A stretch of 64,000 nucleotides of DNA from contig JAPTOF010000008.1 of assembly GCA_028554755.1 (NCBI GenBank), positions 17,775,001 to 17,839,000 of the forward strand. The letters run 5' to 3'. Every line of letters begins with the position of its first letter. Position 1 is the stretch's first letter. The position numbers and the translations under genes are program-made. The notes below the pieces were generated by a model. That model did no database searches, had not been told where the DNA came from, and was given only the letters and a program-made list of their open reading frames with translations. The DNA is from Cordia subcordata (taxonomy: Eukaryota > Streptophyta > Magnoliopsida > Boraginales > Cordiaceae). This document shows, in pieces, positions 1 to 11,523 of the stretch.

Positions 1-2047
1 TTTTCATTAAGCCTAAAATCTGGAACATCAACTCGGGAGAGATGCATTGGCCAATTCCAAGAACCATCAATGAAAATCTCACATACCTTTGCATAAAGTG
101 GGGGATGTGGAATGGCATTAGTCCAATGCTCAATAAGAGAACCATCCTTATGCCAATTATCACTCCAAAAGAAAGTGTTTGCTCTGTTGCCAACCTTGTG
201 TTGAATAAATCTTTTTGCAATAGAACGGCAGCCAAGAAGTGTTTTAAAAACCAAACTTGCATCCTTGGGAATTTGTGAAATCCAAATAGAAGAGTCTTTG
301 ATATAATTTGCTTGAATCCATTGACTTCAAAGTGTTTATTTAATTGCATACATCCTCCAAAAAATTTTCAGCATGTATGTTAAGTTAACCTCCTCAATGC
401 TTCGGATACCAAGACCCCCTCCTTAAATGGGAGACAAATATCCTTCCATGCCACCTTAGGACCAGTCCCTCTCCACAAAAAGGCTTTGAATTTTGTTTCA
501 ATGGCAGCCATAACTCCTTTAGGTAAAAGAAAAGTGTTTGCCCAATAAGCACAAATCTGAGTAAGAACAGATTTGATAAGCACAAGTCTCCCGACAAAGG
601 AGAGCCAATTGTTGCACCATGAGCCAAGCTTTAAATTGATTTTTTCCAAGAGAGGACAGCAATCATTCTTTCTAAGCTTTCTTGAAACAAGTGGGATGCC
701 CAAATAATGGATTGGATGCTCACCTTCTTGGAACTCAATTCTATCCATGATCGCTCTTTTCTCCTCATTTGGAACCCCACCAAAGAAGATAACACTCTTC
801 GCATTGTTGATAATCAGCCCTGAGTAAGTTGAAAAAGTCTTCAAAGTATCCATGATGCAATCAATAGAATTCATGTCACCTTTACAAAAGATAAGAAGAT
901 CATCCGCAAAACAAAGATGATTAAGCTTTATGCTTCCACATTTTGGGTGAAAATGAAATCTCGGGTTGTTTGCCAAGTTGTTTAGCATACACGTAAGAAC
1001 GTCCATACAAAGGACAAAGAGAAAAGGGGAGATAGGATCTCCTTTCCTAATACCATTTGCACCAGAGAAGTAACCTTCCAAACCTCCATTGAGGGCAATG
1101 GTGAAGCTAGGAGTTTTTATACAATCCATAATCCAATCCACAAACTTTTTGGGAAAACCAAAAGCAAGAAGTGTGCATTCAATGAATCTCCAATTCAAGG
1201 AGTCAAAAGCTTTCATAATATCAACTTTAAAAGCACATCTTGTGGAAATATGTCTCCTTTGATAACCTCTCATGATGTCATGTGCAATGAGGATATTTTC
1301 ATGGATGAGTCTACCCTTCATGAACGCTGATTGGTTCCAAGAGATGATATGGGATAAACATACCTTTATCCTATTTCCAATGATCTTAGAGATGCACTTG
1401 TAGATGGTGTTACAACATGAAATTGGCCTATAATCCTTGACCATGGAAGGATTTGGAGTTTTAGGCACAAGAGCAATAATAGTGGCATTTACCTCTTTGA
1501 GGAGCTTGCTCGATTCAAAAAAAGACTTGATTGCATTTAAGACATCCTTCCCCACAATCTCCCATGCAACCTTGTAAAAATGGGAAGTGTAGCCATCCGG
1601 ACCCGGGCTTTTGTTTGGGTTGAGAGAAAAAAGCGCATTCTTGATTTCATCATTTGTGATAGGAGCAATGGTGGTGGCAGCAACATCATGATCAATTTGC
1701 TTGTCAATAATATTTTTCAAAAGATCAACATTTATGCTTGAGAAAGATTCAGCACCAAGAAGCTTCTTGAAAAAGCCAATGAATTCCTCTTTCACTTCAT
1801 CATCTTCAAAAAGAGTATGACCATTCTCATTCTTGATAGCATGGATAGTGTTTTTGAGCTTCCTACCTTTAACCACATTATGGAAGAATTTTGTATTTGT
1901 ATCTCCTTCTTTGATCCAAGTAAGTCTTGATTTTTGGTAAAGCATGGCTTTTTGCTTTGCATCAAGCTCCTCCAATTTGCTCAAAATGCATTTCTCCTTA
2001 TCAATGAGAGAGTTATTTTGCTCGCCATTGAGGATAGAAAATTGAAC
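1..2047 (-). pseudogene. LINE ORF2 (EN-RT linker, RT, part of zf-RVT), LA
   Basis: This encodes the reverse transcriptase polyprotein of a plant L1 LINE, which primes cDNA on nicked chromosomal DNA. Reading leftward from about 2047, a long open stretch ending near 380 carries the usual RT blocks: NPNKSPGPDGY, motif A KVDIMKAFDSLNW, motif B GIRKGDPISPF and the catalytic FADDLLIF. Near 418 the frame breaks in a G-run, just after the FLWRGTGPK block. The remaining 400 bp still align with the C-terminal region of copy LP but contain shifts and stops. EN is absent because the copy is cut at its 5' side. It is a non-functional fragment. Confidence 0.88.
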
Positions 2048-2050
2048 ATT
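1..2050 (-). mobile_element. LINE copy LA, ORF2 fragment
   Basis: An L1-type LINE fragment on the minus strand runs off the left edge of the window. It holds ORF2 from the EN-RT linker to the zf-RVT region and closely resembles copy LP (61164-63666). Its 5' limit lies near 2050, where plus-strand ORF2 of copy LB begins. The two share a few bases (ttttcc) at the join, so the boundary is good to about 10 bp. The 3' end and any target-site duplication lie outside the window. Confidence 0.85.
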
Positions 2051-3889
2051 TTCCTGACACCTTTGTTAAGTGGATTATGGCTTGTATCACAACTCCTAGC
2101 TTCACCATTTCAATCAATGGAAGTTTTTAGAGGAGCAAGTGGCATAAGACAAGGTGACCCTATCTCTCCTTATATTTTTGTCTTATGCATGGAAGTCCTC
2201 TCATCATTATTTAATGGCTTGGAACATCACCCAAAATTCAGCTACCACCCAAAATGTGCTAAACTCAAGCTGAATCATATATGCTTTGCGGATGATCTCT
2301 TTATTTTTTGAAAAGGCAACTTGAAGTCAATTGCTTGTATCATGGAGACGTTAGAGAAATTCTATGAGTTTTCGGGACTCAAGGTTAATTGCAGCAAAAG
2401 TGATGTTTTCCTTGGAGGCATTTCCCAAAATGAAAAGAAGCTTATCCTTGAAAAACTTGGTTTCAAAGAGGGGTTACTTCCAATTAGATACCTTGGGGTT
2501 CCATTGGTGACTAGAAAGCTTCGCAAAGGAGATTGTGGGCCACTTTTGGAGAAAATCAATGGAAGGATTGAGCATTGGACTACACAAAGTCTCTCATATG
2601 CTGGAAGAGTTATGCTCATTAAGTCAACACTCACACAAATTTGTGCATATTGGGCAAGTTCACTTCTACTCCCGAAGGGCATTATCAAGGAAATTGAGTC
2701 AAAGTTTTATGCATTTCTTTAGAGAGATACGGGTGCAAAGATAGCATGGAGCAACGTTTGTGTTCCTTTGGATGAAGGAGGATTGGGAATTAGGTCTTTG
2801 GAGGACATCAACAATACTTTCTTCATAAAAGTTTTTTGGAGAATGTATGCATTTTGGGACACTCTTTGGAGCAAATGGGTGCATTCAAACTACATTAAGA
2901 ATGAGTCAATCTGGACAATTTCATGCCCAATTGACTCAAGTTGGATCTTAAAGAAGCTTCTCAATTGCCGAGCTTCAATTTGGAGTCATATCTCATATAT
3001 TCTTGGAGATGGAAGAAACACAGACTTTTGGCTTGATAAATGGCATAACAATGGTGCTCTCCTTGAGCATTCGAATGGCACCTTCAACCATTCACCTCTT
3101 CATGCAAAGGTACGAGAAATCTTCTCAAATGGCTCTTCTAATTGGCCAATTCAGCTTATGCATATTCGCATCCCAAATGCTGCCATTGTTGAGAATAATA
3201 TGGATTCTTACTCTTGGAGTCTCTCAAATGATGGGAAATTCTCTTTTAAGCACACTTGGGAGCACTTGCGTAGGCGAAAAAGCAAGATTGAATGGCACAA
3301 CGTTATTTGGTTTAAAAACCACACACCAAAGCATGCTTTTATCACTTGGATTGCAATGCATGATAGGCTCACAACAAAATTCAGAATTCTTACTTGGGGT
3401 ATTGAAATCAATTCGAATTGCATCTTTTGCAACTTTGCTTGTGAAACAAGGGATCATCTCTTCTTCCATTGTAGCTTTACAAGAAGAATATGGCAAAAGG
3501 GACTTGAGTTAACATGCATCAAAGATCCACCAATCTTGTGGAATGAGATTTTCACTTTCCTTACTCCGTATGTTCTTGAAGGCAATCTCAAAGCAATAGT
3601 CATCAAGCATATCTTTGGAGCAACAATTTATTTCATTTGGTTGGAAAGGAACAATAGGCAATTCAGCAAAGGTGCAAAAACGGAAGAGCAAATCTTTTCA
3701 TCCATCTTCAACCATGTTCGAATTAAGTGTTCAATTGGGAAGCATTTCACTTCTTCTTGTATCAACAAAATCATTTGTAAGAATTGGGGAATTGAGGCTA
3801 TATTGGATTGAGCTTCCCCTTCTTTTGACTCTCATGTACATCTTTTGTAATTAATATAGTGCTTTTCACTTTTCACGCAAAAAAAAAAA
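2051..3889 (+). mobile_element. LINE copy LB, 5'-truncated, poly(A) end
   Basis: A plus-strand LINE fragment that begins inside the RT domain and ends with a 67-bp 3'UTR and a poly(A) run at 3879-3889. The 3'UTR (…TTTTCACGCAAAA) matches those of LD and LO, placing it in the same subfamily. The 5' junction abuts LA head to head. The 3' poly(A) is followed at once by H1. No TSD could be matched. Confidence 0.87.
2057..3811 (+). pseudogene. LINE ORF2 C-terminal half (RT motif B to end), LB
   Basis: One reading frame covers 2057-3811 with two internal stops: TGA at 2309 just after FADDLFIF, and TAG at 2720 replacing the Trp of the FLWRDTG block. It carries RT motif B (GIRQGDPISPY), the FADD catalytic box, the thumb region (YLGVPLVTRKLRKGDC), and a zf-RVT-like knuckle with IFC…CETRDHLFFHC near the C-terminus. 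It ends EAILD followed by TGA, as in LD and LO. EN and RT motif A are missing. Both stops make it inactive. Confidence 0.9.
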
Positions 3890-6035
3890 GAAAATAGAAC
3901 GAGCTAAGAAGGAATGCACAAATTCGGTTTACTTGGGCAAGCTTTTGGAAGAGAAATACAATGTCTCTAAAGCTCAACTTGTCAAATACCTCTCTTGCTT
4001 GTCAATGGCTTCCAATCTCTCTTCTCCTTCTTCTAATCAAGATTTTGCTAATCTTGAAGTGCCACCCTTGAAGAATCTAGGGAAAAGTGATGAAAAAGGA
4101 CCCAAATCACTAGTTTTGGAGCTTGAGAAGAATGCTTCCATGGCTGCCTTTACCAGCTCGCTTCATGAAGTACCAAAATCCCCCATGAGAAATGGTACTC
4201 ATATAAATCCTCATATCATGGAGAACACACATTCAGCTTCAAAATCTGACTTTAAGCTCATTAATTTGTTGGAGAGAAGCTTCAAATCAGCTGAGTATGG
4301 TTCGAATTTGCAAAATGAAGCTGGAAGAGATAAAGCTGAATTGAGGTCTTTACCCATTGGACAATGTTTTGCTCCTGATGGGTCAACTCCTTTTGGTGAA
4401 AATGAAAGTCTTTTTGCTCGTCAAATCAGTCCAAATTTGACAGCTAAGCCCTCCCTTTCAGCCTTGGTCAGCCCGTAAGTTCAACATATTTCAGATCTCA
4501 AAAATTATGTTGCTGAATTCCCCCCAAAATCATGTGATTTTGTTGGTTCTCCTCTCTTTCCGACCAACTCATCTATTGGTGCTGATTTGGCTACCAAGTC
4601 ACCCATGATCAGCAGCCCAATTGCCACCTCAAAAGCTCATTTTTCAGCCCCTATTTTGCCCCATAATGCATGGAGGAACAACAGATCATCCTCAAAAAAT
4701 ATTTGCTCCAAGGAACTCGGCCAAGATGGAATTAATTCTCCAAACAAATGCACAAGCACAAGCATTTTTTTATGAGTTCCCCTCTCTATCACGAGTTAAT
4801 CCAAGCCAAGAGAATGCATCTCCTCATTTAAATCATGGTATTCCAAGGCTTTTCCTCAACCATCTCTTGAGCAAGGAAATACAAGCTCTCCTCCTACACT
4901 TGCATGGAACTCCCCAAAGGATTGGCAAGGCACATTTGTAGGTAATCTTTCCCTTTCTACTAAGCTTAATTTCATTGAACCTTATGAAGAAAATGGTTTT
5001 ATTGGGGCTATTCCTCCCGAGGATGTGTATCTTGAAGGTGACGATTATTACAAGTATTGTCTTATTGGTCAATTCCTTGACAAACCCCCTCTCTTTTTCC
5101 TCCTTAGAAGAATGGTTGATGTCCATTGGAGAATATATGGAAAGGTTGAAATTAAATCCACTGAAAATGGGCTCTTTGTGTTCAAATTTGAAAATGAAAA
5201 CTATTGTGAGCAAGTCCTTGAGCAAATGTGGCACGTGAATCATCACCCCCTTTTGCTTAGAAGATAGGATTCAAATGCCCAACTTATGCATTTTAGTTGG
5301 GAGAAAGTCCCACTTTGGGTTAAGCGTCATAATGTCCCATGTTCCCTTATCACTAGAAGAGGACTTAGTTATGTGGCAAGCACTCTTGGCAATCCCATCC
5401 AAATGGACAAATTGACAGAATCTCACACCTTTATTGGATTTGCCCGAGTTTGTGTGGAGATGGATCTCTCAAAGAATCTCCCGAACTTTACTTTTGTGAA
5501 GCTTAGGAATGGAGATTGGGCCAAGATTGAAGTTGAATATGCTTGGAAGCTCGTTGTGTGTTCTTCATGTAAAATTGTTGGGCATAACCTTTCTTCTTGC
5601 CCAAATGCCTCTAAAGTCAATGCTCCCCAACAACCCTCTAGAGTTGAAAGGAAAGAGAAGGAGTGGATCAATTCCAAATCAAAAAAAGTGTGGAGGAAAA
5701 AAACAAATGTGAACCCTACTCCATTTGCTAGTGTTTTCATCAAATCTAATGGCTCGGCCCCATCAACAAATGCCCAATTGGATGGCAATCGATTTGCAGC
5801 CCTTAAAGCAGATGATGATGTTTCAATTGAAGTGGAAAACTTGGCCATGAATGAGAAAGAGAATGAAGTGATTATTGAAAAAGAGGATGACAATGTTGCT
5901 ACCAATCAAGATGTCAATTTAGAAGAAGCTTGCTTGAATCACGCAGCCACCAATGTGGATAAGGAAGAAGGGGAAAAGATTGATGGCACAAGGGTTGTTC
6001 ACCCACTCGGAAATGAAGACCAGCCTTACACTTGA
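3890..6035 (+). pseudogene. ORF1 (DUF4283 + zinc knuckle), H1
   Basis: ORF1 protein of the H family, expected to bind the element RNA and form the particle with ORF2. The frame opens inside the N-terminal region (KIERAKKEC…LGKLLEEKYNVSK, matching H8). A TAA at 4476 and a frameshift between about 4775 and 4930 interrupt it. From 4930 the DUF4283 core reads LIGQFLDKPPLFFLLRRM…, with a Trp-to-TAG stop at 5265. The knuckle CSSCKIVGHNLSSC is complete. The tail is acidic. The N-terminus and start codon are lost through truncation. Confidence 0.85.
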
Positions 6036-6186
6036 CTTTGGTTGCTGTTTTTGGATGTGCTGAAATAAAGAAAAACTTCAGCCCTTGCAACATTTTCAAT
6101 TTCGTTGTTGCATTTTGTTCTCTTTGAGATTTTGTTACCTCTTATTGCTTGGATGTTTTCCTTGATGTTTTTATGTTTTGTACTTG

Positions 6187-6236
6187 CCCCTCAAGCCGTG
6201 ATTTTCTTTATCTTGTTGCATTTTTGGCTTGAGGGG
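6187..6236 (+). other. H-family 3'UTR hairpin (H1)
   Basis: A perfect 11-bp inverted repeat, CCCCTCAAGCC (6187-6197) and GGCTTGAGGGG (6226-6236), encloses a 28-nt loop about 150 bp past the ORF1 stop and 53 bp before the poly(A). The same hairpin, with compensating base changes, recurs in other H copies and was not found in LINE 3'UTRs. Confidence 0.7.
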
Positions 6237-6431
6237 TTTTGGGTTGTACATGTTACAAATTGCGATTTTAATAAACTCACTTAATCCGCAAAAAAAAAAA
6301 AACTTGTTTGGTTCAAGGGACACACTCCAAGGCATGCTTTCATTTGCTGGCTTTTTTTTTTTTTGCGTGAAAAGTGAAAAGCACTATATTAATTACAAAA
6401 GATGTACATGAGAGTCAAAAGAGGGGGAAGC

Positions 6432-9384
6432 TCAATCCAAAATAGCCTCAATTCCCCAATTCTTACAAATGATTTTGTTGATACAAGAAGAAGTGAAATG
6501 CTGCCCAATTGAACACTTAATTCGAACATGGTTGAAGATGGATGAAAAGATTTGCTCTTCCGTTTTTGCACCTTTGCTGAATTGCCTATTGTTCCTTTCC
6601 AGCCAAATGAAATAAATTGTTGCTCCGAAGATATGCTTGATGAGTGTTGCTTTGAGATTGCCTTCAAGAACATACGGAGTAAGGAAAGTGAAAATCTCAT
6701 TCCACAAGATTGGTGGATCTTTGATGCATGTTAACTCAAGTCCCCTTTGCCATATTCTTCTTGTAAAGCTACAATGGAAGAAGAGATGGTCCCTTGTTTC
6801 ACAAGCAAAGTTGCAAAAGATGCAATTTGATTTGATTTCGATACCCCAAGTAAGCATTCTGAATTTTGTTGTGAGCCTATCATGCATTGCAATCCAAGTG
6901 ATAAAAGCATGCTTTGGTGTGTGGTTTTTAAACCAAATAATGTTGTGCCATTCAATCTTGTTTTTTCGCCTACGCAAGTGCTCCCATGTGTGCTTAAAAG
7001 AGAATTTCCCATCATTTGAGAGACTCCAAGAGTAAGAATTCATATTATTCTCAACAATGGCAGCGTTTGGGATGGGAATATGCATAAGCTGAATTGGCTA
7101 ATTCCAAGAGCCATTTGAGAAGATTTCTCGTACCTTTGCATGAAGAGGTGGATGGTTGAAGGTGCCATTCCAATGCTCAAGGAGAGTACCATTGTTATGC
7201 CATTTATCAAGCCAAAAGTGTGTGTTTCTTCCATCTTCAAGAATATGTGATATATGACTCCTAATTGAAGCTCAGCAATAGAGAAGCTTCTTTAAGGTCC
7301 AACTTGAGTCAATTGGGCAAGAAATTGTCCAGATTGACTCATTCTTAATGTAGTTTGAATGCACCCATTTGCTCCAAAGAGTGTCTTGAAATGCATACAT
7401 TCTCCAAAAAACTTTTATGAAGAAAGTATTGTTGATGTCCTCCAAAGACCTAATTCCCAATCCTCCTTCATCCAAAGGAACACAAATGTTGCTCCATGCT
7501 ATCTTTGCACCCGTATCTCTCCAAAGAAATGCACAAAACTTTGACTCAATTTCCTTGATAATGCCCTTCGGAAGTAGAAGTGAACTTGCCCAATATGCAC
7601 AAATTTGTGTGGGTGTTGACTTAATGAGCATAACTCTTCCAGCATATGAGACTTTTTGTAGTCCAATGCTCAATCCTTCCATTGATTTTCTCCAAAAGTG
7701 GCCCACAATCTCCTTTGCAAAGCTTTCTAGTCACCAATGGAACCCCAAGGTATCTAATTGGAAGTAACCCCTCTTTGAAACCAAGTTTTTCAAGGATAAG
7801 CATCTTTTCATTTTGAGAAATGCCTCCAAGGAAAACATCACTTTTGCTGCAATTAACTTTGAGTCCCGAATACTCATAGAATTTCTCTAATGTCTCCATG
7901 ATACAAGTAATTGACTTCAAGTTGCCTTTGAAAAAATAAAGAGATCATCCGCAAAGTATATATGATTCAGCTTGAGTTTAGCACATTTTGGGTGATGTTC
8001 CAAGCCATTAAATAATGATGAGAAGACTTCCATGTATAAGACAAAAATATAAGGAGAGATGGGGTCACCTTGTTTTATGCCACTTGCTCCTTTAAAGTAT
8101 CCTTCAAAACTTCCATTGATTGAAATGGTGATGCTAGGAGTTGTGATATAGGCCATAATCCACTTAACAAAGGTGTCGGGAAAACCAAATGCATAAAGTG
8201 TAACTTTAATAAAGTTCCAACTAAGTGAGTCAAAAGCCTTCATGATATCAACTTTAAGGGCACATCTTGGTGAGATATGAGTTCTAGAATATCCTCTAAA
8301 AATATCATGAGCAACAAGAATGTTCTCATTAATAAGTCTTCCTTCAATGAATGCGGATTGGTTCCATGAAATGATGGAAGGTAAGCAAACTTTCATCCTA
8401 TTTGCAAGGATTTTGGAAATGCACTTATAAATCGTGTTGCAACAAGAAATGGGTCTAAAGTCCTTTACCATGGTTGGATTTTGGACTTTAGGGACAAGAG
8501 CAATATAAGTGGCAATTACCTCCTTGAGCATCTTCCCGGATTCAAAGAAGGAGCTGATGGCTTTGAGTACATCTTCTCCCACTTTGTTCCATGCATTTTC
8601 GTAGAAGAGTGAAGTATATCCATCCGGCCTTGGGCTTTTGTTGGGGTTGAGAGAAAAAAGAGTACTCATAATCTCTTCTTGAGTGAAAGGAGCAACCAAA
8701 TCAGCCAAGTATTCCTCCTTGATGGTTTTGCCAAGAATGCTTTTGATGTTGTCTTCATTAGCTTGGGTGCTTTTCGGAGTTCCAATAAACTTCATGAAAA
8801 AGGATATAAACTCTTCCTTAATGCCATCATAAGAAGTAATAGTGTTCCCATCTTTATCCTTAATGGCATTGATAGTGTTTTTCCTTCTTCTCCCTTTGAC
8901 AACATTGTGAAAGAAATTTGAATTTGTGTCCCCATACTTGATCCATTGAAGCTTAGACTTTTGGTGGAGCATATGCCTTTGAATGTTGTCAAGTTCCTCA
9001 ATTTTTTCAAGAATATCTTTTTCCTTGTTGAGAATTTCCTCATTGATAATCCCATTGAGAATGTCAACTTGCACTTCTTGGAGATTATCCTTAAGTTGAT
9101 CGATTTGATGCTTGATGCAAGAGAAGTGTTCCTTATCAAAATTCTTCAATGCTTTTTTAAGGAGCTTTTGCTTTTGGTAAAGTATAAACATTGGAGTGCC
9201 AAAAACCCGTGCACTCCAATGTCTATTAATAAAATGGGGAAATTCAGCATGTGTGGCCCAAGCATTATAGGACTTGAATGGCTTTGGTGAGGAGGGCTTG
9301 AGCGGCATCACATTTAAAATAAGAGGGCAATGGTTAGAAATGCTTGGATTCTCCACCAAAAGGAAGGAATTCTCCATATGCTTC
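6432..9384 (-). pseudogene. LINE ORF2 3' part (RT + zf-RVT), LD
   Basis: This continues ORF2 of LD after the LE insertion. It starts in the EN C-terminus (SNHCPLIL, where the usual catalytic SDH is SNH) and runs through the linker, RT and zf-RVT. RT blocks are NPNKSPRPDGY, KVDIMKAFDSLSW, GIKQGDPISPY and FADDLFIF. Frameshifts lie near 7918 and 7655, a CGA-to-TGA stop near 7272, and a Trp-to-TAG stop near 7100. The zf-RVT knuckle (IFC…CETRDHLFFHC) and C-terminus EAILD are kept. With the 5' part, ORF2 would be about 1190 codons. It is inactive. Confidence 0.9.
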
Positions 9385-10901
9385 AATGAAGGAATTCTCA
9401 ACATCAATCAACCTAAAAGTAATATTTTCTTTGGGGGAGTTCCGGATGACATAAAGCAAACAATCCTTCAACAATTGGAATTCAAAGAAGGTATTCTTCC
9501 CATCCGCTACCTTGGCATTCCTCTTGTCTCAAGGAAACTTAGGAAAGCTGATTGCATGCCTCTCCTTGAAAAGATCAATGAAAAGCTTGAAAATTGGGCA
9601 AACAAATGGCTCTCCTTTGCTGGAAGACTTGTTCTCATTAAATCCATTCTTATGCAAATTTTTTCCTTTTGGGCAAGTGCTTTCCTCCTCACAAAAGGTA
9701 CAATGGCAGCAATTGAATCAAAATTCAGATCCTTTCTTTGGAGAGGTACCGGGCCCAAAATTGCTTGGAAAGATGTTTGCTTACCATACCTTGAAGGGGG
9801 TCTTGGAATTCGAAGATTGAGTGAGATCAATGTCACTTACTTACTCAAAATCTTTTAGAGAATGTATGCCACCCAAGACATTCTTTGGAGCAAGTGGATC
9901 CATGCAAATTATATCAAGAATAGCTCCATTTGGGCCATACAAATTCCTCATGATGCAAGCTGGATCATAAAATCTCTTTTGCAAATCCGTGGGGTTGCAA
10001 GGAATTTCATCCAACATAAACTTGGCAATGGCACAAATACTTTTTTTTGGCTGGACAATTGGCATCAAGAAGGTCCTCTTCTCGACCATTGGAGCTCAAC
10101 CTTCCCTTCACCTCCTTTGCTTGCCAAGGTTTGCGACATCTATATTAATGGTCAATGGACTTGGCCTTTAAATCTTCTCCATGTCCAGATTCCACTTGTC
10201 AATCTCGATGAAAATGTCCATGATTCTTCTCTTTGGCTACCTTTAAAGAACGGTAATTTTTCATTTAAGCTTACTTGGGATCATATTTGTAAGAAGGGTC
10301 ATACAGTTAACTAGCACAATTTGGTTTGGCACAAAGGTCATAACCCTAGACATGGTTTCATTTGCTGGCTTGTTTTTCATGATCGGCTTTCAACTCTTCA
10401 AAAATTATTAAGTTGGGGACTGATTGCTAACCCACTTTGTATCTTTTGTCGCATAGGTTGTGAAACAAGAGAGCACCTTTTTTTTGAATGTAGCTTCACA
10501 CGCAGAATTTGGAGGCATGGTCTTGCAATCTCCCTTGTTCCAGAGAAGTTGATTTGTTGGGATGAAATTTGTGCCTATCTCACACCTTTTGCTCTTGAAA
10601 ATAACTTGAAAGCTACTATCCTTAAGCATCTTCTTGGAGCATCCGTTTACCACATTTGGGTTGAGAGAAATCAGCGTATTTTCAGGCAAGAAGCAAAAAC
10701 GGAGGATCAAATCACAAGTACTATCTTTAATGAAGTTAGAACTCGTATTATCTTTGGTAGGAAATTTCCTTCAAATGTGCTGAATATTGCCTTATGTAAA
10801 TTGTGGAAATTAGATGAGATACTTGGTTAGGTTTCTCCATTCTTTTTTTTTATTCTTGTACTTGAACGTTTCTTTTATGAAATCTTACTCAGCAAAAAAA
10901 A
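9385..10901 (+). mobile_element. LINE copy LE, 5'-truncated
   Basis: A plus-strand insertion into ORF2 of LD with a perfect 14-bp TSD, tctccatatgcttc (9371-9384 and 10902-10915). The 3'UTR is 62 bp and the poly(A) sits at 10893-10901. It is very similar to LJ (30079-31605), and the two are truncated within about 15 bp of the same ORF2 position. The first 15 bp include a 12-bp copy of flanking sequence. Confidence 0.93.
9391..10830 (+). pseudogene. LINE ORF2 C-terminal third, LE
   Basis: One frame from the post-FADD RT region (SNIFFGGVPDDIKQ) through the thumb block YLGIPLVSRKLRKADC to the end, with zf-RVT knuckle IFC…CETREHLFFEC and C-terminus LDEILG. Two Trp codons have become TAG, at 9856 (FWRMYA block) and 10312 (NWHNLVW block). 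EN and the catalytic RT core are missing because of 5' truncation. LJ carries the same region uninterrupted. Confidence 0.92.
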
Positions 10902-11523
10902 TCTCCATATGCTTCTCCCAATAAAGGTTGATGAGAGCCCTATCAATTTTACTTGCAATGAAGTTTCCTTGAGTGGTTCTATTAGACCAAGTGAAGTGTG
11001 GACCAAATGTTTTGATTTCATGCAAATCCGCTTGACAAACACAATGTTTAAAATCTCTTGCACTTGGAGGAATACTCCAGGAAGTGGATCTTTCTCCACA
11101 ATGAAGAATTTCATTGAAATCACCCAAAATGCAAAACGGCCCATTCCAGCACCATTCACTCCACAATCTGATTTTCTTCCAAAGAAATTTCCTATGAGTT
11201 GACGAGTTCTTGCCATAGACAAACCCAATAAAAAAAGGTTGGCATCTTGGTATAAAGATATGATAAAGAATACCTTGCTCCATGCTATCAATGATGCTGA
11301 TTTTGATGTGGTTTTGCCAAAAAAGCCATAATGTTCTTTCCATCTTCTCATCCATGTAATTATCAAAACCCAATGTGCTGAAATCATTGGTGGTGGAATT
11401 CCCCTTATTCACTTTAGTTTCAAAAAGACAAAAACAATCAACATTGTACTTGTTGATCAAAGCTTTCACTTCTTCTTGCTTATTTGGGAAATTCAATCCC
11501 CTAATGTTCCAAGTGCAAATCAT
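10902..11523 (-). pseudogene. LINE ORF2 5' part (endonuclease domain), LD
   Basis: The N-terminal part of ORF2, an APE-like endonuclease of the EEP fold that nicks T-rich target DNA. It starts at ATG 11523, chosen because it opens the conserved MICTWNIRGLN block and sits in the usual overlap with the ORF1 stop. Visible motifs are the metal-binding E (LFETK), GDFNEIL, and HFTWSN…SKIDRALIN. The frame is open to the LE insertion site, where it breaks at EKHMEI and resumes at 9384. EN residue E is intact, but the downstream SDH is SNH in this copy. Confidence 0.9.

Larger units (their letters stand above)
3890..6301 (+). mobile_element. ORF1-only element H1, 5'-truncated
   Basis: A unit holding ORF1 followed directly by a 254-bp 3'UTR and poly(A) (6290-6301), with no ORF2. 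The 3' end reads CACTTAATCCGCAAAA, the H-family terminus. The 5' end is truncated within ORF1, immediately after the poly(A) of LB. No TSD is visible; the right flank is ORF2 of LC. It is one of nine ORF1-only copies here. Confidence 0.85.

Noticed and set aside
1..3889. Head-to-head LA/LB as one element inverted by twin priming
   Set aside because: Both arms cover the same part of ORF2 and belong to different subfamilies, so they cannot be two halves of one cDNA.
2051..8000. Long inverted repeat between 2051-3889 (+) and 6354-8160 (-), possibly a foldback element
   Set aside because: It is explained by two LINEs of the same subfamily (LB and LD) inserted in opposite orientation; LD has its own TSD.
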